Shown here: positions 62,971-64,000 of the stretch, in pieces
How positions within the stretch are numbered: the first letter of the stretch is position 1
Layout of the letters: each line of letters starts with the position of its first letter
Program-made: the position numbers and the translations under genes
Assembly (NCBI GenBank): GCA_964468185.1
Contig: CAYXTR010000002.1
Coordinates: forward strand, 173,622-237,621
Reading direction: 5' to 3'
Length of the DNA stretch: 64,000 nucleotides
Source of the DNA: JANQFV01 sp964468185
GTDB taxonomy: Bacteria; Planctomycetota; Phycisphaerae; UBA1845; Fen-1342
Notes under the pieces: model-generated
What the model was told of the DNA's origin: nothing
The model's database searches: none
Seen by the model: the letters and a program-made list of their open reading frames with translations, nothing else

Positions 62971-63899
62971 CGACCCCCCACGCCGTTTACAAGACCGACC
63001 TGCCCAACCTCGTCAACCGCGGCAAGGTGCGCGACATGTACGCGCTCGGCGACGAGATGATGATCGTCGCGTCCGATCGCATTTCCGCCTTCGACGTCGT
63101 GATGAACGAGCCGATCCCCGGCAAGGGCATCATCCTGTCGCAGATGTCCCGTTTCTGGATGGAGACGCTCGACATCTGTAAACCGAACCACATGGAATAC
63201 GTCGTGTCTGATGAGCGCGTGCCGGCCGCCTATGAGCAGCACGTTGATCAGCTCCGCGGCCGCGCCACCGTCGTCAGGAAGGTCGACATCCTCCCCGTCG
63301 AGTGCGTCGTCCGCGGCTACATCATCGGCAGCGGCTGGAAGGACTATCAGGCCACCGGCGTTGTCTCGGGCATCGAGCTGCCGCCGGGGCTGAAGAAGGC
63401 GCAGCAGCTTCCCGAGCCGATCTTCACGCCGTCCACCAAGGCGACGGTGGGGCATGACGAGCCGGTGTCGTTCGACGGCGCGTGCGAGATTCTGGCAAAG
63501 CACCTTTCACGGCAGAACAGCGATCACGACGCGCGCGAGTTGATGGAGCGTGTCCGCGAGCGCTCGCTGACGATCTATAACACGGCGGCGGCGTTCGCGG
63601 CCGAGCGCGGCATCATATTGGCGGATACGAAATTCGAGTTTGGATTGCGCGACGGCGAGTTGCTGCTGGCGGACGAAGTGCTGACGCCGGACTCATCCCG
63701 CTTCTGGCCGCGTGACCAGTATGAAGTCGGCAGCGACCCGCCGAGCTACGACAAGCAGTTCCTCCGCGACTACCTCAGCTCAGTAAGCTGGAACAAACAA
63801 CCCCCGCCGCCGGCGTTGCCAGAGGAGATCACAATCCGCACGCGCGAGAAGTACATCGAGGCGTATCAACAACTGACGGGCGCGGCGCCACCGGTTTAG
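62967..63899 (+). CDS. purC: SAICAR synthetase (phosphoribosylaminoimidazole-succinocarboxamide synthase)
   Basis: ATP-dependent enzyme of purine biosynthesis that joins CAIR and aspartate, in the cytoplasm. Family motifs include the start LVNRGKVRDMYALGDEMMIVASDRISAFD, the nucleotide-binding region VRKVDILPVECVVRGYIIGSGW and the conserved metal/substrate strand IILADTKFEFGL near residue 215, then LADEVLTPDSSRFWP. Length 310 matches the longer PurC type. No other pur gene is in the window. It overlaps the unknown secreted-protein gene by 4 bp. Confidence 0.95.
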   Translation: MTTPHAVYKTDLPNLVNRGKVRDMYALGDEMMIVASDRISAFDVVMNEPIPGKGIILSQMSRFWMETLDICKPNHMEYVVSDERVPAAYEQHVDQLRGRATVVRKVDILPVECVVRGYIIGSGWKDYQATGVVSGIELPPGLKKAQQLPEPIFTPSTKATVGHDEPVSFDGACEILAKHLSRQNSDHDARELMERVRERSLTIYNTAAAFAAERGIILADTKFEFGLRDGELLLADEVLTPDSSRFWPRDQYEVGSDPPSYDKQFLRDYLSSVSWNKQPPPPALPEEITIRTREKYIEAYQQLTGAAPPV

Positions 63900-64000
63900 G
63901 GGTACCACGGGCGTCCGACCCGCAGCACCTGTGGCACCGGTTCTCAACCAATACTGTCCGGCACGGCACTTGCGGGGGGTAGTGATTGAGACGTTGTGGG

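Overview
This window is high-GC DNA, most likely from a Planctomycetota bacterium of the Phycisphaerae type. The main clues are C-terminal dockerin/EF-hand-like tails of the form GDxxxDGDVDFDDI on secreted proteins, DCNxN-type calcium repeats, a PEP-CTERM sorting tail, a short CGYDLTGN zinc ribbon on a membrane protein, and housekeeping genes scattered in small mixed operons. An lptB gene and a phosphate-selective type porin point to an outer membrane. I see no tRNA, rRNA, CRISPR array, insertion sequence, integrase or prophage gene. Taxonomy is inferred from these traits, not from a marker search.

Bases 1-8100: a PLP enzyme cut by the left edge, queG, an unknown protein, a lipoprotein with a serine-hydrolase-like motif, then a leftward operon trpS-scpA-ridA-ROK kinase-J-domain protein-rsmA. 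The lipoprotein gene and rsmA overlap tail to tail by 86 bp.

Bases 8170-15570: two secreted-protein loci. One is a right-handed beta-helix protein whose single reading frame is split by one in-frame TGA. The other is a very large protein with two gingipain-type (C25) peptidase domains, a lamin-tail domain and a dockerin-like tail.

Bases 15900-34500: a hybrid sensor kinase, lptB, two adjacent oversized signal peptidases I with zinc-ribbon inserts, a degenerate rhodanese-methyltransferase fusion, two divergent glycosyltransferases, a GspE/PilB-type ATPase, tsaE-thiL, two HExxH metallopeptidase-like proteins separated by a clear intrinsic terminator, a CPBP protease and a glutaryl-CoA dehydrogenase-like enzyme.

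Bases 34600-44950: a zinc-ribbon membrane protein, a rhomboid protease with a TPR-like tail, motA-motB without other flagellar genes, nusA with a long acidic tail, a porin, and a PQQ-type sugar dehydrogenase ending in a dockerin-like module.

Bases 44944-46068: a 1.1 kb gene-free interval that looks like RNA rather than protein. It has a candidate promoter element, several perfect hairpins and three intrinsic terminators, all on the + strand. It may hold two unassigned structured RNAs.

Bases 46069-64000: two membrane proteins, an exported beta-carbonic anhydrase, an EamA transporter, a PHP-domain protein, a small coiled-coil protein coupled to a UbiB/ABC1 kinase, a PEP-CTERM protein next to an alkaline phosphatase, a YibE/F membrane protein, a DUF4091-like lipoprotein coupled to a Gfo/Idh/MocA-like protein, an unknown secreted protein and purC.

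The most interesting items are the in-frame TGA in the beta-helix gene, which is followed by a hairpin at a spacing compatible with a bacterial SECIS element, the RNA-like interval near 45.3-45.9 kb, and the paired zinc-ribbon signal peptidases.
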